Assembly: GCF_037023745.1 (NCBI RefSeq)
Contig: NZ_CP146101.1
Location: forward strand, 6,898,001 to 6,962,000
Length of the DNA: 64,000 nt
Source of the DNA: Streptomyces sp. SCSIO 30461
Lineage (GTDB): Bacteria > Actinomycetota > Actinomycetes > Streptomycetales > Streptomycetaceae
Direction: 5' to 3'
The first letter of the stretch is position 1, and each line of letters starts with the position of its first letter. Position numbers and translations under genes: made by a program. Positions 9,572 to 18,937 of this stretch are shown here, piece by piece. The notes below the pieces were generated by a model. That model did not search any database. It saw only the letters and a program-made list of their open reading frames with translations, and was not told the DNA's origin.

Positions 9572-10729
9572 GTGCGCCGGACCGTATTCAACGAGGACCA
9601 CGAAGCGTTCCGGGAGACCATCCGCGCCTTCATCGAGGCCGAGGTCGTCCCCGTCTACGACGAGTGGTTCGCCGCCGGCCAGGCGCCGCGCGACTTCTAC
9701 CACAAGCTCGGTGAGCTGGGCGTCTTCGGTATCAACGTGCCCGAGGAGTTCGGTGGCGCGGGTCTGGACACCCACAAGTTCGAGGCCGTGCTCTACGAGG
9801 AGACCTCGCGCGCGGGTGTCCACTTCGGCGGCTCCGGCGTGCACGTGCTGCTCGCCCTCCCCTACATAAAGATGCTCGCCACCGACGAGCAGAAGAAGCG
9901 TTTCCTGCCGAAGTTCGTCAGCGGCGAGGAGATGTGGGCGCTGGCGATGACCGAGCCGGGCACCGGCTCCGACGTCGCGGGCATGAAGACCACCGCCAAG
10001 CTCTCCGAGGACGGCACCCACTACGTCCTCAACGGCGCCAAGACCTTCATCACCGGTGGTGTGCACGCCGAGCGCGTGATCGTCTGCGCCCGCACCTCAG
10101 CCCCGAGCGCCGAGGACCGCCGCTTCGGCATCTCCCTCTTCGCGGTGGACACCAAGTCCGAGGGCTACTCCATCGGCCGCAAGCTGGACAAGCTCGGTCT
10201 GCGCACCTCCGACACCGCCGAGCTGGCCTTCGTCGACGTCAAGGTCCCGGTCGAGGACCTGCTCGGCGAGGAGAACAAGGGCTTCTACTACCTCGGCCAG
10301 AACCTGACCTCGGAGCGCTTCGGCATCGCTTTCGGCGCCTACTCCCAGGCCAAGGCCGCCGTCCGGTTCGCGAAGCAGTACGTGCAGGACCGTACGGTCT
10401 TCGGCAAGACCGTCGCCTCCTTCCAGAACACCAAGTTCGAGCTGGCCGCCTGCCAGGCCGAGGTGGACGCCGCCGAGGCGGTCGCGGACCGCGCGCTGGA
10501 GGCCCTGGACGCGGGCGAGCTGACCCCGGCCGAGGCCGCGTCGGCCAAGCTGTTCTGCACCGAGGTCGCGCACCGCGTCATCGACCGCTGCCTCCAGCTG
10601 CACGGCGGCTACGGCTACATGAACGAGTACCCGATCGCTCGTCTGTACGCCGACAACCGCGTCAACCGCATCTACGGCGGCACGAGCGAGGTCATGAAGT
10701 CGATCATCGCCAAGAACATGGGACTCTGA
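9572..10729 (+). CDS. Acyl-CoA dehydrogenase
   Basis: A 385-aa FAD enzyme that introduces the alpha-beta double bond into acyl-CoA. Family marks seen: MTEPGTGSDVAG (FAD/substrate region), the QLHGGYGYMNEYPIARLYAD stretch, and IYGGTSEVMK with the catalytic-type Glu near the C-terminus. The GTG start has an AGGAGG box 6 nt upstream. It is followed after 4 nt by a TesB thioesterase, so the two are co-transcribed, which points to fatty or branched acyl-CoA turnover. A palindromic AAGCGCTT (9486-9493) lies upstream and could be part of a TetR-type operator. Chain-length preference cannot be told. Confidence 0.92.
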   Translation: MRRTVFNEDHEAFRETIRAFIEAEVVPVYDEWFAAGQAPRDFYHKLGELGVFGINVPEEFGGAGLDTHKFEAVLYEETSRAGVHFGGSGVHVLLALPYIKMLATDEQKKRFLPKFVSGEEMWALAMTEPGTGSDVAGMKTTAKLSEDGTHYVLNGAKTFITGGVHAERVIVCARTSAPSAEDRRFGISLFAVDTKSEGYSIGRKLDKLGLRTSDTAELAFVDVKVPVEDLLGEENKGFYYLGQNLTSERFGIAFGAYSQAKAAVRFAKQYVQDRTVFGKTVASFQNTKFELAACQAEVDAAEAVADRALEALDAGELTPAEAASAKLFCTEVAHRVIDRCLQLHGGYGYMNEYPIARLYADNRVNRIYGGTSEVMKSIIAKNMGL

Positions 10730-10733
10730 ACGC

Positions 10734-11639
10734 GTGAGCGAGGCTGTTGACGGGCTGCTCGATCTGCTCGACCTCGAGCGGATCGAGCAGGACATCTTCC
10801 GGGGACGATCGCGTTCGGCGGTCGTACCCCGAGTGTTCGGCGGACAGGTAGCGGCCCAGGCGCTGGTCGCCGCGGGCCGCACCGTGCCCGCAGACCGGAC
10901 GGCGCACTCGCTGCACTCGTACTTCCTGCGCATGGGCGACCCCGGCGCGCCGATCGTCTACACGGTCGACCGCATCCGCGACGGCCGCTCCTTCACGACC
11001 AGGCGGGTCGTCGCGGTCCAGCACGGCCAGCCGATCTTCCATCTCTCGGCGTCCTTCCAGACGTACGAGGAGGGGCTGGACCACCAGGCGCCGATGCCGT
11101 ACGCGCCGGACCCCGAGAGCCTGCCGTCGGCGGAGGAGAGCATCCGGCGGTACGAGGGGACGTTCCTCCACCCGGAGATCGCGCGGCGGCTGCTCACCGC
11201 GCGGGCCGCGGTCGATCTGCGGTATGTCTCCGAGCCCCCGTTCGCCACCGTCGGGCAGCCGCGCGAGCCGCGCTCGCAGGTGTGGTTCCGCACCAACGGC
11301 AAGCTCGCGGACGACCCGATGCTGCACGTCTGCCTCGCCACCTACGTCTCGGACATGACCCTGCTCGACTCCGTGCTGCTCGCCCATGGGCGAGGCGGTT
11401 GGACGGTCGGGGATGTCGTGGGCGCGTCGCTGGACCACGCGATGTGGTTCCACCGCCCTTTCCGGGCCGACGAATGGCTGCTGTACGACCAGGAGTCACC
11501 GTCCGCGCACGGCGGGCGCGGCCTCGGCCAGGCCCGCATCTACACCAGGGACGGGCAGCTGGCCATCTCGGTCATCCAGGAAGGCGTGGTCCGTGTCCCG
11601 CGCGACCAGGCAGGCTCGGAGCGGGGCGCCGGAAGCTAG
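10734..11639 (+). CDS. tesB: Acyl-CoA thioesterase II (TesB)
   Basis: A 301-aa double-hotdog thioesterase that hydrolyses acyl-CoA to free acid and CoA. Typical features are FGGQVAAQAL and HSLHSYFLRMGDP in the N-terminal hotdog and LDHAMWFHRPFRADEWLLY in the C-terminal hotdog, with its catalytic-type Asp. GTG start, 4 nt after the acyl-CoA dehydrogenase stop, so translationally coupled. The last two bases of its stop codon are the first two of a MITE-like element (11638-11801), so insertion has set or replaced the natural 3' end; the protein still has normal length for the family. Confidence 0.9.
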   Translation: MSEAVDGLLDLLDLERIEQDIFRGRSRSAVVPRVFGGQVAAQALVAAGRTVPADRTAHSLHSYFLRMGDPGAPIVYTVDRIRDGRSFTTRRVVAVQHGQPIFHLSASFQTYEEGLDHQAPMPYAPDPESLPSAEESIRRYEGTFLHPEIARRLLTARAAVDLRYVSEPPFATVGQPREPRSQVWFRTNGKLADDPMLHVCLATYVSDMTLLDSVLLAHGRGGWTVGDVVGASLDHAMWFHRPFRADEWLLYDQESPSAHGGRGLGQARIYTRDGQLAISVIQEGVVRVPRDQAGSERGAGS

Positions 11640-11801
11640 TACCGCATCTGCCAAGGTTTGCCCCGTCGCGACGCCCGGCACGACACCTCGCGGCGTTGCC
11701 GAATCGACCGAGTAGATCCACTACGAGGCCGATCCGGCGCCTTGCGATGCGCCGCACCGAGCGCCGTTCCTTGACGGGCAAACCTTGACTGACGCGGCAC
11801 C
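11638..11801. mobile_element. 164-bp MITE-like element with terminal inverted repeats
   Basis: The left end (11638-11667) and right end (11773-11801) are imperfect inverted repeats of about 29 bp sharing the core CAAGGTTTGCCC; apart from one 1-nt gap most positions match. The 105 bp between them hold no gene and include a small GTAG-ATCCA-CTAC hairpin. This is the structure of a miniature inverted-repeat element or a deleted insertion sequence that would need a transposase in trans. No clear target-site duplication was found by eye. Confidence 0.65.
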
Positions 11802-11830
11802 AGTGCCGGCCGAGGGCGGCACGACCAGCC

Positions 11831-12538
11831 CTAGACCGCGACGATCCTGGCCGTCTCCTCCGGCGCCTCCAGCATCATGTCGTGACCGCAAGCGATCGTG
11901 CGGATCTCCCAGCCGTCGGAACGAGCCGCCGCGAGTGAGGCGTCAAGGCTCGTCAGCGGCGGTTCGGTGTGCCGCACATAGACCCGGCGCAAAGCCGCGA
12001 GGGGGCGCGGGTCGAACCGGACGGGATCCGTCAGGCAGCGGAACGGGAAGTCGCTCAGCCGGGGCCCCGCCCAGGCGCGCAGCCACGCGTCCCGCACACC
12101 CCACTGGGTGAGGTACGAGGGGTCGGCCGGCAGGTACCAGCCCTCGCCCCGCTCCGCGACCAGCTCGCGATAGCGCAACGCGACCTCCGGGGGCTCGACG
12201 TCCAGCAGGCATTCACCCGGCCGGGTGAGGAAGCCGCCGGCGAGCACCACGGCCGCGAGTCGGCCGGAAGCCCGTTCCGCGACCGGTCCCGCCAGGATGC
12301 CGGCGTAGCTGTGCAGGACGAGGCGGACGTCGCTGAGATCCTCGTACCAGACGAGATCCACCAGGTCGTCGACATGTGCGGCGACGCCGACCTCGGGAGC
12401 CAGCTGCCGGCTGCGTTCGCCCTGTCCGGTCAGGCTGGGGGTGAACACCCGGTGCCCGCCCCGGGTGAGCAGCTCGCGCACCGGGCCCCAGCACCAGCCG
12501 CCGTGCATGGCCCCGTGGACCAGGACGTAGTCCGCCAC
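11831..12538 (-). CDS. Alpha/beta hydrolase
   Basis: A 235-aa alpha/beta-hydrolase-fold protein. It opens with YVLVHGAMHGGWCW (oxyanion-hole HG motif). The nucleophile elbow reads LHSYAG (family G-x-S-x-G, here with Leu and Ala variants), and the catalytic His is in CGHDMMLEAPE near the end. GTG start with a weak ribosome site. It shares strand and short gaps with the phosphatase upstream but the context gives no substrate; esterase or lactonase activity is a guess. Confidence 0.82.
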   Translation of the reverse strand: MADYVLVHGAMHGGWCWGPVRELLTRGGHRVFTPSLTGQGERSRQLAPEVGVAAHVDDLVDLVWYEDLSDVRLVLHSYAGILAGPVAERASGRLAAVVLAGGFLTRPGECLLDVEPPEVALRYRELVAERGEGWYLPADPSYLTQWGVRDAWLRAWAGPRLSDFPFRCLTDPVRFDPRPLAALRRVYVRHTEPPLTSLDASLAAARSDGWEIRTIACGHDMMLEAPEETARIVAV

Positions 12539-12659
12539 CGTTCGTCACCATCGCCCACTCGCCGAAGCCCGACGGCGCGATCGGGCGCGCCGGGCGCAAC
12601 CGCCACACCAGACATACCCTCCCTTCATGGCGAGGGCGAGCGCACCGTCGGCGGGCTGG

Positions 12660-13439
12660 TCAGAGGAGCCCGGCCGCATTCAGGAGGTAGGCCGTCATCG
12701 GGTCGTAGGAGCGCGGGTCCGTGACATGGTCGTCCAGCGGGACGGTCACCTGAAGGGTGCCCTCCGCCTCACCGATGAACAGCGCCGGGTCGTTGCAGTC
12801 GGCGTAGCCCACCGCGTCGATCCCGCGCCGGCCTGCGCAGCCCGCCCAGCCGTGGTCGGCCACCACGAGGTCCGGCTGGGGCCGTCCCTCCCGGTGCAGA
12901 CCGTCCAGGATCGCGGCCATCGGTTCGGGCGAGTGGGTGTGCCACAGGGTGGCGCCGCGCTCCAGCATGGCGACGTCGGCGAACTGGAAGACCATACCCT
13001 CGTCCGCAGTAAGCCCCGACGGGATCCGTACGATCTCGCAGCCCGCGGCCCGAAGCGCGTCCGCGGTCTGCCGGTGCACGTCGAGCAGCCCGCCGGGGTG
13101 GCCGGTGGCGAAGAGCACGGACTGTCTCGCGGCGGCGGCCTCCTTCAACCGCGCGGCCATGCGGTCGAGCGCGTCCACGGTCAGCTCGGGGTCGATGGTG
13201 TCCTGTCCGAACCGGTGCCGGGGATCGTCGTTGACACCGCAGCGCTCGGCCATGACGGCGAGCACGTCCTGCTCGTCGGTCCAGCGGTCGCCGAGTTCGA
13301 GCCCCAGCCAGTAGTGGCGGTCGCCGTTGGCCAGCTTGCGGTAGTGGGAGAGGTTGTTGTCGCGGGGCGTGGCGACGTCTCCGGCGATCCGGGTGCGGAC
13401 GAGGTGGTCGACAAGGGCGGCGCGGTTCGGTATCGGCAT
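12660..13439 (-). CDS. Phosphatase-family protein
   Basis: A 259-aa cytosolic protein resembling the actinobacterial proteins annotated simply as phosphatase. Visible features include TPRDNNLSHYRKLANGD near the N-terminus, ATGHPGGLLDVHRQ around residue 115, and VVADHGWAGCAGRRG near 200, whose His/Asp residues could bind metal. I do not recognise a characterised homologue. It lies 123 bp downstream of the TetR gene on the same strand and may be read from the TetR promoter. Confidence 0.7.
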   Translation of the reverse strand: MPIPNRAALVDHLVRTRIAGDVATPRDNNLSHYRKLANGDRHYWLGLELGDRWTDEQDVLAVMAERCGVNDDPRHRFGQDTIDPELTVDALDRMAARLKEAAAARQSVLFATGHPGGLLDVHRQTADALRAAGCEIVRIPSGLTADEGMVFQFADVAMLERGATLWHTHSPEPMAAILDGLHREGRPQPDLVVADHGWAGCAGRRGIDAVGYADCNDPALFIGEAEGTLQVTVPLDDHVTDPRSYDPMTAYLLNAAGLL

Positions 13440-13562
13440 GTGCCCATTGTGCCGTCAGGTGTGCGGAGCGTGCCCTACGTCCCACAGCGCGGACGCCGGG
13501 GCCGAGGTCAGCCGCTCGCCGGCGGCCACCGCTCCGGCGGCGGCCGTGTGCCGGCAGCGTCG

Positions 13563-14183
13563 TTACGCCGACAGGGACGCGAAGGCCCCGTGCGCCAGCT
13601 TGCGCAGCAGCTCCTCCATGGCGGTGCGCCCCAGCGGTCCGTTCCCGTACGAACCGAGGTGCGGGGTGGAGTTCAGCAGCCCGAACACGGCGTGCACAGC
13701 CGTCCGCGCCTGAGCCTCGGGAAGCTCCGGGTGGAGTCTGCGCACCACGTCCACCCAGAGTTCGACGTACTGGCGCTGGAGCTGTCGCACGAGCTTGCGG
13801 TCGCTGTCGCGCAACCGGTCGAGCTCGCGGTCGTGCAGGGTGATCAGCGGGCGGTCGTCGAGGGCGAAGTCGATATGCCCGTCGATCAGCGAGGCGAGCA
13901 CCTCTTCCGGAGCTCCGCCCGTGCCCTCTGCGCCTTCCGTGCCGTCCGCCTCGGCCACCCGACGCCTGCCGCCCTCCAGCAGCCGTTCGGAGATCCCGAC
14001 CAGCAGCTCGGCGAGCATCGCGTCCTTGCCGGGGAAGTGGCGGTAGAGCCCGGGGCCGCTGATACCGACGGCCGCCCCTATCTCGTCCACACCGACACCG
14101 TGGAAGCCGCGCTCAGCGAAGAGCCGGGCAGCCTCCTTGAGGATCTGCTCGCGCCGGGTCGGGGCGTCGGTCCTGGTGCTCAT
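13563..14183 (-). CDS. TetR-family regulator of the adjacent acyl-CoA carboxylase operon
   Basis: A 206-aa TetR repressor. The N-terminal helix-turn-helix (residues 10-55: REQILKEAARLFAERGFHG, then VGISGPGLYRHFPGKDAML) is typical, and the C-terminal ligand domain is divergent. The gene is divergent from accD with 84 bp between starts. Two related 16-bp palindromes lie in that space, one 22 bp upstream of this gene's ATG, so it probably represses itself and the accD-accC-hmgL-acdH operon until an acyl-CoA intermediate binds. The role is inferred from layout. Confidence 0.88.
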   Translation of the reverse strand: MSTRTDAPTRREQILKEAARLFAERGFHGVGVDEIGAAVGISGPGLYRHFPGKDAMLAELLVGISERLLEGGRRRVAEADGTEGAEGTGGAPEEVLASLIDGHIDFALDDRPLITLHDRELDRLRDSDRKLVRQLQRQYVELWVDVVRRLHPELPEAQARTAVHAVFGLLNSTPHLGSYGNGPLGRTAMEELLRKLAHGAFASLSA

Positions 14184-14205
14184 GCAACTGATTCTAGACA
14201 GGGCG

Positions 14206-14221
14206 GTTAGCGCTCGTTAAC
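14206..14221. promoter_or_regulatory. TetR operator 1
   Basis: GTTAGCGCTCGTTAAC is a near-perfect palindrome (arms GTTARCG around a CT centre). It lies 22 bp upstream of the tetR start. A second copy sits 29 bp away, centre to centre. Confidence 0.7.
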
Positions 14222-14234
14222 CTGGAGGAAATCG

Positions 14235-14250
14235 GTTAACGCTCATTAAC
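14235..14250. promoter_or_regulatory. TetR operator 2
   Basis: GTTAACGCTCATTAAC repeats the operator-1 pattern. It ends just before the AAGGAGGGG ribosome site of accD, so bound repressor would block the accD leader. Confidence 0.7.
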
Positions 14251-14267
14251 AAGGAGGGGCTGGACCG

Positions 14268-15899
14268 ATGCAGCAGGCACCCGTGCTGGCGAGTGCGGCA
14301 GATCCCGCATCCGAGGCCTGGCAGGCCAATGAGGCGGCGCACCGCGAGCTGACCGACACGCTGCGCGCCAAGCTGGCCGCGGCCCGGCTGGGCGGCGGTG
14401 AGAAGGCCCGCGCACGGCACACCGCGCGCGGAAAACTGCTGCCGCGCGACCGGGTGGACACGCTCCTGGACCCGGGCTCCCCCTTCCTGGAGCTGGCCCC
14501 GCTCGCGGCCGACGGGATGTACGACGGCCAGGCCCCGGCAGCCGGGGTGATCGCCGGTATCGGCCGGGTCAGCGGCCGTGAGGTGGTGGTCGTCGCGAAC
14601 GACGCCACGGTCAAGGGCGGCACGTACTACCCGATGACGGTGAAGAAGCATCTGCGCGCCCAGGAGGTGGCGCTTGAGAACCGTCTGCCGTGCGTCTACC
14701 TGGTCGACTCGGGCGGCGCGTTCCTGCCGATGCAGGACGAGGTGTTCCCGGACCGTGAGCACTTCGGCCGGATCTTCTACAACCAGGCACGTCTCTCAGG
14801 GGCTCGGATTCCGCAGATCGCGGCGGTGATGGGCTCCTGCACCGCGGGCGGCGCGTACGTCCCGGCGATGAGCGACGAGGCCGTGATCGTGCGGGAGCAG
14901 GGCACGATCTTCCTGGGCGGACCGCCGCTGGTGAAGGCGGCGACCGGTGAGGTGGTCACGGCCGAGGAGCTCGGTGGCGGCGAGGTGCACTCCCGGATCT
15001 CCGGGGTGACGGACCATCTGGCCGAGGACGATGCCCACGCCCTGCGGATCGTGCGGAACATCGTGGCGACCCTGCCCGAGCGCGGACCGCTCCCCTGGTC
15101 GGTGGAGCCGGCCGAGGAGCCGAAGGCCGACCCCTTCGGACTCTACGGGGCGGTGCCCGCGGACTCGCGCACTCCGTACGACGTGCGCGAGGTCATCGCC
15201 CGGATCGTGGACGGCTCCCGGTTCGCTGAGTTCAAGTCGGAGTTCGGGCAGACCCTGGTCACCGGCTTCGCCCGGATCCACGGCCACCCGGTCGGCATCG
15301 TGGCCAACAACGGCATCCTGTTCGCCGAGTCCGCCCAGAAGGGCGCGCACTTCATCGAGCTGTGCGACCAGCGCGGCATCCCCCTGCTGTTCCTCCAGAA
15401 CATCTCGGGCTTCATGGTCGGCAAGGACTACGAGCACGGGGGCATCGCCAAGCACGGCGCCAAGATGGTCACGGCCGTGGCCTGCACCCGGGTGCCCAAA
15501 CTGACGGTCGTCATCGGCGGCTCCTACGGCGCGGGCAACTACTCGATGTGCGGCCGGGCGTATTCCCCCCGCTTCCTGTGGATGTGGCCGAACGCCAAGA
15601 TCTCCGTGATGGGCGGCGAGCAGGCGGCTTCGGTGCTGGCGACGGTCAAGCGTGACCAGATCGAAGGTCGCGGTGACGAGTGGGCCGCTGATGAGGAGGA
15701 GTCCTTCAAGGCCCCCATCCGCGCCCAGTACGAGCAGCAGGGCAACGCGTACTACGCGACGGCCCGGCTGTGGGACGACGGGGTGATCGACCCGCTGGAG
15801 ACCCGGCAGGTGCTGGGTCTGGCCCTGACCGCCTGTGCCAACGCCCCGCTTCCGCAAAAGGACAGCGCGGCGCCCGGCTTCGGCGTCTTCCGGATGTGA
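14268..15899 (+). CDS. accD: Acyl-CoA carboxylase beta subunit (methylcrotonyl-CoA type)
   Basis: A 543-aa carboxyltransferase that moves CO2 from carboxybiotin to an acyl-CoA. It has the two crotonase-like halves: acyl-CoA side ([29 protein letters not shown]) and biotin side ([27 protein letters not shown]). These marks fit the MCC beta subunits better than acetyl- or propionyl-CoA ones. The ATG follows AAGGAGGGG. It is first in an operon with the biotinylated alpha subunit, HMG-CoA lyase and an acyl-CoA dehydrogenase, the gene set for leucine/isovalerate breakdown, so methylcrotonyl-CoA is the likely substrate. Control is probably by the divergent TetR protein. Confidence 0.93.
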   Translation: MQQAPVLASAADPASEAWQANEAAHRELTDTLRAKLAAARLGGGEKARARHTARGKLLPRDRVDTLLDPGSPFLELAPLAADGMYDGQAPAAGVIAGIGRVSGREVVVVANDATVKGGTYYPMTVKKHLRAQEVALENRLPCVYLVDSGGAFLPMQDEVFPDREHFGRIFYNQARLSGARIPQIAAVMGSCTAGGAYVPAMSDEAVIVREQGTIFLGGPPLVKAATGEVVTAEELGGGEVHSRISGVTDHLAEDDAHALRIVRNIVATLPERGPLPWSVEPAEEPKADPFGLYGAVPADSRTPYDVREVIARIVDGSRFAEFKSEFGQTLVTGFARIHGHPVGIVANNGILFAESAQKGAHFIELCDQRGIPLLFLQNISGFMVGKDYEHGGIAKHGAKMVTAVACTRVPKLTVVIGGSYGAGNYSMCGRAYSPRFLWMWPNAKISVMGGEQAASVLATVKRDQIEGRGDEWAADEEESFKAPIRAQYEQQGNAYYATARLWDDGVIDPLETRQVLGLALTACANAPLPQKDSAAPGFGVFRM

Positions 15900-15937
15900 G
15901 GGACTGAGGGACTGCTGTGGACTTCAAGGGACAGACG

Positions 15938-17998
15938 ATGTTCGACACGGTTCTGGTCGCCAACCGCGGTGAGATCGCGGTCCGCGTCATCCGGACACTG
16001 CGCGCCATGGGGGTGCGTTCGGTCGCCGTCTTCAGCGACGCCGACGCCGACGCCCGCCATGTGCGGGAGGCCGACACCGCGGTGCGGCTCGGTCCGGCCC
16101 CGGCGGCGGAGAGCTATCTCTCGGTGAAGAGGCTGCTGGAGGCGGGGCGTCTGAGCGGCGCTCAGGCGGTCCACCCCGGCTATGGCTTCCTCGCGGAGAA
16201 CGCGGCGTTCGCGCAGGCCTGCGAGGACGCGGGGCTGGTCTTCATCGGACCGCCCTCCCGGGCGATCTCGCTGATGGGCGACAAGATCCGCGCCAAGGAG
16301 ACCGTCCGCGGGGCCGGGGTGCCGGTGGTGCCCGGCTCGTCCGGGTCCGGGCTGACGGACGAGCAGCTCGCCGACGCGGCCCGCGAGATCGGGATGCCGG
16401 TGCTGCTGAAGCCATCGGCGGGCGGCGGCGGCAAGGGTATGCGGCTCACCCGGGTCGAGTCGGCGCTGCTGGAGGAGATCGCGGCGGCGCGGCGCGAGGC
16501 ACGGGCATCGTTCGGCGACGACACCCTGCTGGTGGAGCGGTGGATCGACCGCCCCCGGCACATCGAGATCCAGGTGCTCGCCGACGGCCACGGCAATGTG
16601 GTGCACCTCGGCGAGCGCGAGTGCTCGCTCCAGCGCCGCCACCAGAAGATCATCGAGGAGGCGCCCTCCGTCCTGCTGGACGAGGCGACCCGAAGCGCCA
16701 TGGGCGAGGCCGCGGTGCAGGCGGCGCGCTCCTGCGGCTACCGGGGCGCGGGCACGGTGGAGTTCATCGTCCCGGGTGGCGATCCGTCGGCTTACTACTT
16801 CATGGAGATGAACACCCGCCTCCAGGTGGAGCACCCGGTCACCGAGCTGATCACCGGACTGGACCTGGTGGAGTGGCAGTTGCGGGTGGCGGCGGGCGAG
16901 CGGCTCTCCTTCACCCAGGAAGACGTCCGGCTCACCGGCCATGCCGTCGAGGCCCGGATCTGCGCCGAGGACCCGGCGCGCGGCTTCCTGCCGTCCGGTG
17001 GCACGGTGCTGGCACTCCACGAGCCGCAGGGCAACGGCCTGCGCACCGACTCGGGGCTCAGCGAGGGCACCGAGGTATCCAGCCTGTACGACCCGATGCT
17101 GTCCAAGGTCATCGCCTACGGCCCGGACCGCCGGACGGCGCTGCGCAAGCTGCGCGCGGCCCTGGCGGACACGGTCACGCTCGGCGTGCCGACGAACGCG
17201 GGCTTTCTGCGCCGACTCCTCGACCACCCGGATGTGGTCTCCGGCGAGATGGACACGGGACTCGTGGAGCGCGACGCGGACGGCCTGGTGCCGGACGGAG
17301 TGCCGGACGAGGTGTACGCGGCGGCCGCGCTGCTGCGGCAGTCCGCTCCGACCGGGACATCCGGAGCGCCCGGGGGCGGCTGGGTCGACCCCTTCTCGGT
17401 CCCCAACGGCTGGCGGCTGGGTGGTGAACCGGCTGCGACGGTCCACCACTTCCGTGTCCCCGGCCAGGACCCGGTGACGGTCCGGCTGAGCGGTACGGCG
17501 GCGGGAGCCGTGTGCACCGTGGGCGAAGCGCCCGCGAAGCCGGTGCGCAGGGTGCGCACGGACGACCGCGCCGGGCTCGTGGCGGCGGACCGGTCGGGCT
17601 CCGTCACCGTCGAGGTCGACGGGGTCACCCACACCTTCCGGTACGCGGCAGGCCCCGGGGGGAGCTGGCTCGGCCGGGACGGCGACTCCTGGCATGTGCT
17701 GCACCACGACCCGGTGGAGGCCTCGCTCAGCGGCGCGGCGCGCCAGGGCGCGGACACACTGGCGGCACCGATGCCGGGCACCGTGACGGTCGTCAAGGTC
17801 TCCGTCGGCGACGTGGTCGAGGCGGGTCAGAGCCTGCTGGTGGTCGAGGCGATGAAGATGGAGCACGTCATCTCCGCCCCGCACGCAGGCACGGTCACCG
17901 AGCTGGATGTCGCCGCGGGCGCCACCGTCGCCATGGACCAGGTGCTTGCCGTCGTGGCCCCGCACGAGGACGGAGCGAAGGAGGCGGGCGATGACTGA
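15938..17998 (+). CDS. accC: Biotin-dependent acyl-CoA carboxylase alpha subunit
   Basis: About 686 aa with biotin carboxylase domain (residues 1-450; Gly-rich ATP loop KPSAGGGGKGM, and EMNTRLQVEHPVTE) and C-terminal biotin carrier domain with VEAMKMEH, the biotinylated Lys being K640. It carboxylates its biotin with ATP and bicarbonate for the AccD partner. The ATG at 15938 has AAGGGA 6 nt upstream and begins the conserved MFDTVLVANRGEIA; a GTG at 15917 would add 7 residues. Its stop overlaps the hmgL start by 8 bp, giving tight coupling. Confidence 0.93.
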   Translation: MFDTVLVANRGEIAVRVIRTLRAMGVRSVAVFSDADADARHVREADTAVRLGPAPAAESYLSVKRLLEAGRLSGAQAVHPGYGFLAENAAFAQACEDAGLVFIGPPSRAISLMGDKIRAKETVRGAGVPVVPGSSGSGLTDEQLADAAREIGMPVLLKPSAGGGGKGMRLTRVESALLEEIAAARREARASFGDDTLLVERWIDRPRHIEIQVLADGHGNVVHLGERECSLQRRHQKIIEEAPSVLLDEATRSAMGEAAVQAARSCGYRGAGTVEFIVPGGDPSAYYFMEMNTRLQVEHPVTELITGLDLVEWQLRVAAGERLSFTQEDVRLTGHAVEARICAEDPARGFLPSGGTVLALHEPQGNGLRTDSGLSEGTEVSSLYDPMLSKVIAYGPDRRTALRKLRAALADTVTLGVPTNAGFLRRLLDHPDVVSGEMDTGLVERDADGLVPDGVPDEVYAAAALLRQSAPTGTSGAPGGGWVDPFSVPNGWRLGGEPAATVHHFRVPGQDPVTVRLSGTAAGAVCTVGEAPAKPVRRVRTDDRAGLVAADRSGSVTVEVDGVTHTFRYAAGPGGSWLGRDGDSWHVLHHDPVEASLSGAARQGADTLAAPMPGTVTVVKVSVGDVVEAGQSLLVVEAMKMEHVISAPHAGTVTELDVAAGATVAMDQVLAVVAPHEDGAKEAGDD

Positions 17999-18935
17999 CG
18001 GACTGCCCATGGAGGTATCCGTCCCGGGGCTCCCGGCGCGGGTCCGCATCCATGAGGTGGGCGCGCGTGACGGCCTCCAGAACGAGAAGGAGGTCGTCCC
18101 GACCGAGGTGAAGGCGGAGTTCATCCGCCGGCTCGCCGATGCGGGCCTGACCACCATCGAGGCCACCAGTTTCGTGCACCCGAAGTGGGTGCCCCAGCTG
18201 GCGGACGCCGAAGACCTGTTCCCCCGCCTCGGGGGCCTCGGTGACGGGGTGGCCCTGCCCGTGCTCGTACCGAACGAGCGGGGACTTGAGCGGGCCCTGG
18301 CCCTGGGGGCGCGCAGGATCGCGGTGTTCGGGTCGGCGACCGAGACGTTCGCGGCCCGCAACCTCAATCGGACGGTCGCCGAGTCGCTCGCCATGTTCGA
18401 GCCTGTCGTCGCCCGCGCGAAGGAGGACGAGGTCCATGTGCGCGGGTACCTCTCGATGTGCTTCGGGGACCCCTGGGAGGGCAAGGTGCCCGTCCACCAG
18501 GTGGTCCGGGTCGCCAGGCAGCTGATGGACCTGGGCTGCGACGAGCTGAGCCTCGGGGACACCATCGGTGTGGCGACCCCCGGCCATGTGCTGGCCCTGC
18601 TCGCCCGGCTCAACGAGGAGGGTGTGCCCACCAGCGCCATCGGGGTGCACTTCCACGACACCTACGGCCAGGCGCTGGCCAACACCTTCGCGGCGCTGGA
18701 ACACGGCGTCACCACGGTCGACGCCTCGGCGGGTGGCCTCGGCGGCTGCCCTTACGCGAAGAGCGCCACCGGAAACCTCGCCACCGAAGACCTCGTGTGG
18801 ATGCTCCACGGCCTCGGTATCGAGACCGGGGTCGATCTCGACCGGCTCAGCGCCACCAGCGCCTGGATGGCCGGGCAACTGGGCCGGCCCAGTCCTTCCC
18901 GCACCGTGCGTGCCCTCTCCCCCAAGGAGTCCTAG
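17991..18935 (+). CDS. hmgL: Hydroxymethylglutaryl-CoA lyase
   Basis: A 314-aa TIM-barrel lyase splitting HMG-CoA into acetoacetate and acetyl-CoA, the last step of leucine breakdown. Key motifs are GARDGLQNEKE (catalytic Arg-Asp), metal ligands in GVHFHDTYGQALAN, and GGLGGCPYAKSATGN with the active-site Cys loop. ATG at 17991 has GAAGGAGG upstream and overlaps the end of accC. The longer frame beginning at 17907 is unlikely because its extension is Arg/Pro-rich and overlaps accC. Confidence 0.93.
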   Translation: MTDGLPMEVSVPGLPARVRIHEVGARDGLQNEKEVVPTEVKAEFIRRLADAGLTTIEATSFVHPKWVPQLADAEDLFPRLGGLGDGVALPVLVPNERGLERALALGARRIAVFGSATETFAARNLNRTVAESLAMFEPVVARAKEDEVHVRGYLSMCFGDPWEGKVPVHQVVRVARQLMDLGCDELSLGDTIGVATPGHVLALLARLNEEGVPTSAIGVHFHDTYGQALANTFAALEHGVTTVDASAGGLGGCPYAKSATGNLATEDLVWMLHGLGIETGVDLDRLSATSAWMAGQLGRPSPSRTVRALSPKES

Positions 18936-18937
18936 CC

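Noticed and set aside
11572..11781. A 69-aa minus-strand frame in the MITE-like element
   Set aside because: Arg-rich, overlaps the inverted repeats and the tesB end, and lacks a ribosome site.
15752..18661. A 969-aa minus-strand frame
   Set aside because: It is antisense to accC and hmgL, which have full family motifs; its own translation is low-complexity.
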